NCBI GenBank assembly: GCA_963773085.1
Contig: CAVYZS010000011.1
Coordinates: forward strand, 434,001-498,000
Direction: 5' to 3'
DNA: 64,000 nucleotides
Origin: JAENVT01 sp963773085
GTDB lineage: Bacteria; Actinomycetota; Acidimicrobiia; Acidimicrobiales; Ilumatobacteraceae
Shown here piece by piece: positions 61,299 to 64,000 of the stretch (within the stretch, counting starts at the first letter, position 1; every line of letters begins with the position of its first letter). The notes under the pieces were generated by a model. It was not told where the DNA came from. It ran no database searches and was given only the letters and a program-made list of their open reading frames with translations. Position numbers and translations under genes: made by a program.

Positions 61299-62506
61299 AT
61301 GAAGTTCGATGTCTGGCGTTCACGATGGGCAGCGGCTGGTGCTGCGCTCGCCATTACGTTCGGCGGCGGTGGCCTCTTCGCCGCCTCTGCCCTGGGCAAC
61401 TCTGCCGATGCCTCCGCGCTCGTTCCCGTAGTGCCGGTTCGAGTGCTCGATACCCGCGAACCGGCGAGCCCGATCCACACGGTCGGTGCCGGCGGCACGA
61501 TCACGGTCTCGCTCATCGACAGCGTGCCTGCCGAAGCGACCGCGGCCTCGATCAACCTCACTGTGGTGAACGGCACCATTGGCTCGTTCCTCACGCTCTA
61601 CCCCACGGGGACGGCGAAGCCTCTGGCCAGCTCGATCAACTGGGCCGACGGTCTGGCGCATGCCAACTCGACCGTGGTGAAGCTCGGAACCGATAAGGGG
61701 TTCAACGTGTTCAACAACGCCGGCACGGTCGACGTCGTGATCGACCTCGTCGGTTACTACGTCCCATCGCCGATCGGCTTGGCAGGCCAGGGCCCACAGG
61801 GCGAGCCCGGGCCGCAGGGTGCCACAGGTGCCACAGGTGACACTGGTGCTGACGGTGCTGACGGTGCTGATGGTCGCTGCTGGTCCTGACGGTGCTACCG
61901 GTCCTGCTGGTCCTGACGGTGCTACCGGTCCTGCTGGTCCTGCTGGTCCTGCTGGTGCTACCGGTCCTGCTGGTCCTGCTGGTCCTGACGGTGCTACCGG
62001 TCCTGCTGGTCCTGCTGGTCCTGACGGTGCTGACCGGTCCTGCTGGTCCTGCCGGTCCTGACGGTGCTGCTGGTCCTGCTGGTCCTGACGGTGCTACCGG
62101 TCCTGCTGGTCCTGACGGTCCTGCCGGTCCTGCTGGTCCTGCTGGTCCTGCTGGTCCTGCCGGTGCCGATGGTGCCGATGGTGCCGATGGTGCCGATGGT
62201 GAGTGCGACGGTGTCGACGGAACCAACGGAACGGACGGCGTGAGCGGCTACGCGATCGTCCCGTCGGCGCCGGTCTCGACGACCAGCAACGCCATTGTGA
62301 CGAACACCGCAACCTGCCCAGTCGGCAAGAAGGCCATCGGCGGCGGGTTCTCGGAGACTTCCGGCAACAGCATGCACGTGCACTCAGAAGGCCCGACAAC
62401 CGTGAACCCTCTCAATACCAACGACAGCTGGAGGATTCGGGCGCAGAGGATCGGCAACAACAATGCCACCTTCACGGTCACCGCGATCTGCGTCTCGGCG
62501 CTCTGA
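61299..62506 (+). CDS. Secreted collagen-like (Gly-X-Y) protein, with two +1 frameshifts
   Basis: ATG 61299 follows GGGAGATC. The N-terminus has a signal/anchor (AAAGAALAITFGGGGLFAAS, about 11-30). One LDTR...GYY module follows (VVPVRVLDTREPAS to VDVVIDLVGYYVPS), like those in the subtilase at 39.6 kb. From about residue 168 Gly-X-Y repeats begin (GPQGEPGPQGATGATGDTGA). The frame is broken by an extra base at about 61874 and again at about 62029. Correcting both gives continuous GPA/GPD/GAD triplets to a C-terminal globular domain (CPVGKKAIGGGFSETSGNSM) ending at 62506, about 401 residues. It is a probable surface filament or adhesin. The frameshifts lie in repetitive DNA, so phase variation or assembly error are both possible. 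Confidence 0.8.
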
Positions 62507-62543
62507 TCCACGACTGACAAACACGAGGGATCGCCACGGTCCA

Positions 62544-62584
62544 CCCTCCCGATTGCCGAGATGACATCACGGCAATCGGGAGGG
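62544..62584. terminator. 15-bp perfect hairpin after the collagen-like gene
   Basis: CCCTCCCGATTGCCG (62544-62558) pairs perfectly with CGGCAATCGGGAGGG (62570-62584) across an 11-nt loop. There is no T-run after it, as in many actinobacterial intrinsic terminators. It begins 38 nt after the collagen-like stop. Confidence 0.65.
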
Positions 62585-62611
62585 CACCGAGCGAACATCC
62601 TCTCCCCGAGA

Positions 62612-62682
62612 CGGTAACGAACCGATCTCGAACCCCCGAAGAGATGGTAGCCATCACGGCCGCCATCTCTTCGCCGTTACCG
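62612..62682. repeat. Nested inverted repeats between the collagen-like gene and the cyclase fragment
   Basis: CGAAGAGATGG (62637-62647) pairs perfectly with CCATCTCTTCG (62663-62673). Outside it, CGGTAACG (62612-62619) pairs perfectly with CGTTACCG (62675-62682). The whole forms a bulged hairpin of 71 nt. It may be a second terminator for the opposite strand, a structured RNA, or a small non-autonomous element. Confidence 0.5.
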
Positions 62683-62698
62683 GCGTGATAACTACGGC

Positions 62699-63180
62699 TT
62701 GCGAGCCGTCGTTCGTTCGGGGAGGCTGCGTCGCACGGAATCATCCGAGGAGATCCGTCGGGTCGGGCATCGCTGGCTCACCGCCGTAGCTGCTTGCGAC
62801 GCGGACCCATCTCTCGAGCTGCTGTCGGAGCACCCGGGTGCCTTGACGATCGGCACTGATTTCCGAGGAGTGGTGGCACCGTACGGCATCAGTCGCGTCT
62901 TCGCCGACGCCTCGCCGCCGACCAGCGTCCGGATCGGCGTCCACACCGGCGACGTGTCCGGCGAGGCTGACGACTTCTTCGGCAATACCGTGAACTCTGC
63001 GGCACGTGACACCAGCCAAATGCTCGGCGGCGAGGCGCTGGTCTCCAGCCTCGTACGCGAACTGGTGGGCTGAGCCGGACTGGGCGTCACGTTCCTCGAG
63101 CTCGTGACGTGGAGTCGAAGGGCCTCGATGGCTCGCACCGAATCTACGCGGTGGACTTTTCCGACGTAGCCCCTCGGTGA
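62699..63180 (+). pseudogene. Decayed SnoaL-like/class III nucleotidyl cyclase gene
   Basis: An N-terminal piece (HRWLTAVAACDADPSLELLS, SEHPGALTIGTDF) resembles the SnoaL/NTF2-like domain that precedes some cyclases. It then joins directly to the C-terminal half of a class III cyclase (SVRIGVHTGDVSGEADDFFG, NTVNSAARDTSQMLGGEALV). The metal-binding first half of the cyclase is missing. A stop at 63071-63073 and then a frame change separate the tail (VESKGLDGSHRIYAVDFSDV, to 63180) from the rest. An internal deletion plus a frameshift make this a pseudogene. Confidence 0.7.
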
Positions 63181-63258
63181 CCCGCTCCGGGGTGCTGTCC
63201 CGGCCATGGCCCTCTTCGGTAGCCTCTTCGAAGCCGCATGCAGGTCTGATGCGGTTCG

Positions 63259-63331
63259 GCTCCCGTAGCTCAGGGGATAGAGCATCGGTTTCCTAAACCG
63301 TGTGTCGTAGGTTCGAATCCTACCGGGGGCG
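63259..63331 (+). tRNA. tRNA-Arg (anticodon CCT)
   Basis: The sequence folds as a full cloverleaf. The acceptor is GCTCCCG/CGGGGGC (63259-63265 with 63124+200 i.e. 63324-63330; one G-T pair). The D arm is GCTC...GAGC, the anticodon loop TTCCTAA carries CCT at 63292-63294, and the T arm is GTAGG-TTCGAAT-CCTAC. Discriminator G is at 63331; CCA is not encoded. The outermost pair of the anticodon stem (T63285-T63301) is mismatched. An integrase gene starts 86 nt downstream on the same strand, so the 3' end is a likely attachment site. Confidence 0.93.
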
Positions 63332-63417
63332 CTGAATAGATGCTGGTCAGAGACATTGAGCTGTTGATCGGTTACGATTGCTGAGCCTCGTGGTAACGCC
63401 GTGGTAACGTCATTTCG

Positions 63418-64000
63418 TGGCAAGCGGCACGGTCTACCGCCGGGAGACGCCTTCCGGAGCGGCGTCGTGGGTCGCTCACGCCACCTGGCAGGAAGGCGGC
63501 AAGCGCCGCCAGACGAAGCGATCGTTCCGCACCAAGAAGGAGGCGCAGGCGGCGCTGACCGAGCTGCTCGCCGCGCATCAGGCGGGCACGTTCGTTGCGC
63601 CGAGCCGGATGCCGCTCGCGAGTTCGTCGAGCCATGGCTCGCCGGTCTCGAGAACCAGGGCCGCAAGCCGACGACGTTGCGCGGCTACCGCAGCGCGCTG
63701 GCGACTCGTACGTGCTGCCTCGCCTCGGCGACGTCGCGCTGCAGGAGCTGCGAGCGATCCGATCTCGACGCGATGTACCGACGCTACTGAGGACGGCAGA
63801 CCGGAGGGGCAAGGGCCTGTCCCTGACGTCCGTCCACCACGTCCATGCGGCGATCAACAAGTTGCTCCACGATGCGGAGCGCAAGGGACTGGTCACGCGC
63901 AATGTTGCTCGTCTCGCAAATGCGCCGTCGCTCACCACCGCTCGGTCCAAGGGTCCGGAGATGCAGGTGTGGACTCCCGCCGAGCTGACGTGCTTTCTCC
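63418..64000 (+). pseudogene. Tyrosine-recombinase (phage integrase) 5' part, several frameshifts, runs off the window
   Basis: GTG 63418 starts MASGTVYRRETPSGAASWVA, then KRRQTKRSFRTKKEAQAALT as the arm-binding/AP2-like domain. The core-binding SAM-like domain follows in other frames: EFVEPWLAGLENQGRKPTTL, DSYVLPRLGDVALQELRAI, DLDAMYR, and LSLTSVHHVHAAINKLLHDA, ERKGLVTRNVARLANAP. At least four 1-nt shifts (about 63620, 63705, 63760 and 63785) are needed to join them. The catalytic domain would lie beyond 64000. Position right after tRNA-Arg(CCT) indicates an integrated element starting here. Decay or poor sequence quality near the edge are both possible. Confidence 0.75.

Noticed and set aside
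61890..62170. CRISPR-like periodic repeats
   Set aside because: Units are 9-18 bp coding repeats of Gly-X-Y triplets without unique spacers.
61711..62226. Minus-strand Ser/Pro/Ala-rich repeat protein
   Set aside because: It is the mirror of the Gly-X-Y collagen repeats; the plus strand has a ribosome binding site, signal peptide and conserved C-terminal domain.

Overview
The window is 64 kb of high-GC bacterial chromosome. Gene content and codon use point to an actinobacterium, most likely class Acidimicrobiia (Ilumatobacter-like). This is an inference from several signs: high GC, secreted proteins carrying repeated 'LDTR...GYF' domains, a DUF3052 protein, L,D-transpeptidases, and many promoters whose -10 box lies 7 nt before the start codon (leaderless mRNAs). 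No 16S or other marker gene is present to settle it.

Layout. 1-4.0 kb: a partial L,D-transpeptidase, valS and a VapBC-type toxin-antitoxin pair. 4.0-9.6 kb: a sulfate-assimilation and siroheme block (precorrin-2 dehydrogenase; cysH-cysD-cysN-SUMT with overlapping starts and stops; cysS). 9.6-15.4 kb: a LysR regulator divergent from a 38-residue lipoprotein-like peptide, an MFS transporter and an OafA-type acyltransferase, then an acyl-CoA dehydrogenase with its own palindromic operator. 15.4-22 kb: accessory-looking DNA with a tyrosine-recombinase remnant, a DUF4143 ATPase, three 23-bp-phased repeats, a secreted protein, a frameshifted ECF sigma factor with a membrane partner, and an HTH-STAND regulator. 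22-29.2 kb (minus strand): a Lon-like protease, a phosphotransferase, a membrane protein, and a translationally coupled four-gene operon of contractile-tail baseplate proteins (TIR-LysM, gp25, baseplate J, tail protein I with two zinc ribbons). This operon is the most unusual part of the window. 29-47 kb: mostly single housekeeping or enzyme genes, including a PhyH dioxygenase-racemase pair, a cold-shock protein between two terminators, an L,D-transpeptidase, a large subtilase, an Nei/Fpg glycosylase and a cyclase-ATPase-TPR protein. 47-53 kb: an ABC-FtsX exporter operon. 53-61 kb: DUF3052, peroxiredoxin, ArsR-SRPBCC, M23 peptidase, SDR and a P-type ATPase. 61-64 kb: a collagen-like secreted protein, strong hairpins, a decayed cyclase, tRNA-Arg(CCT) and a broken integrase, which together look like the edge of an integrated element.

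How parts fit together. The cys block activates sulfate and reduces APS, and also carries two of the three steps from uroporphyrinogen III to siroheme, the cofactor of the sulfite reductase that must lie elsewhere. The baseplate operon encodes four wedge/hub parts of a contractile injection machine but no tube, sheath, spike or ATPase. Its LysM subunit carries an N-terminal TIR domain with a W-x3-E catalytic motif, which suggests a baseplate-tethered NADase.

Caution on sequence quality. At least eight otherwise well-conserved genes are broken by 1-nt indels, mostly insertions. Many of these may be sequencing or assembly errors rather than true pseudogenes, and they are flagged gene by gene.
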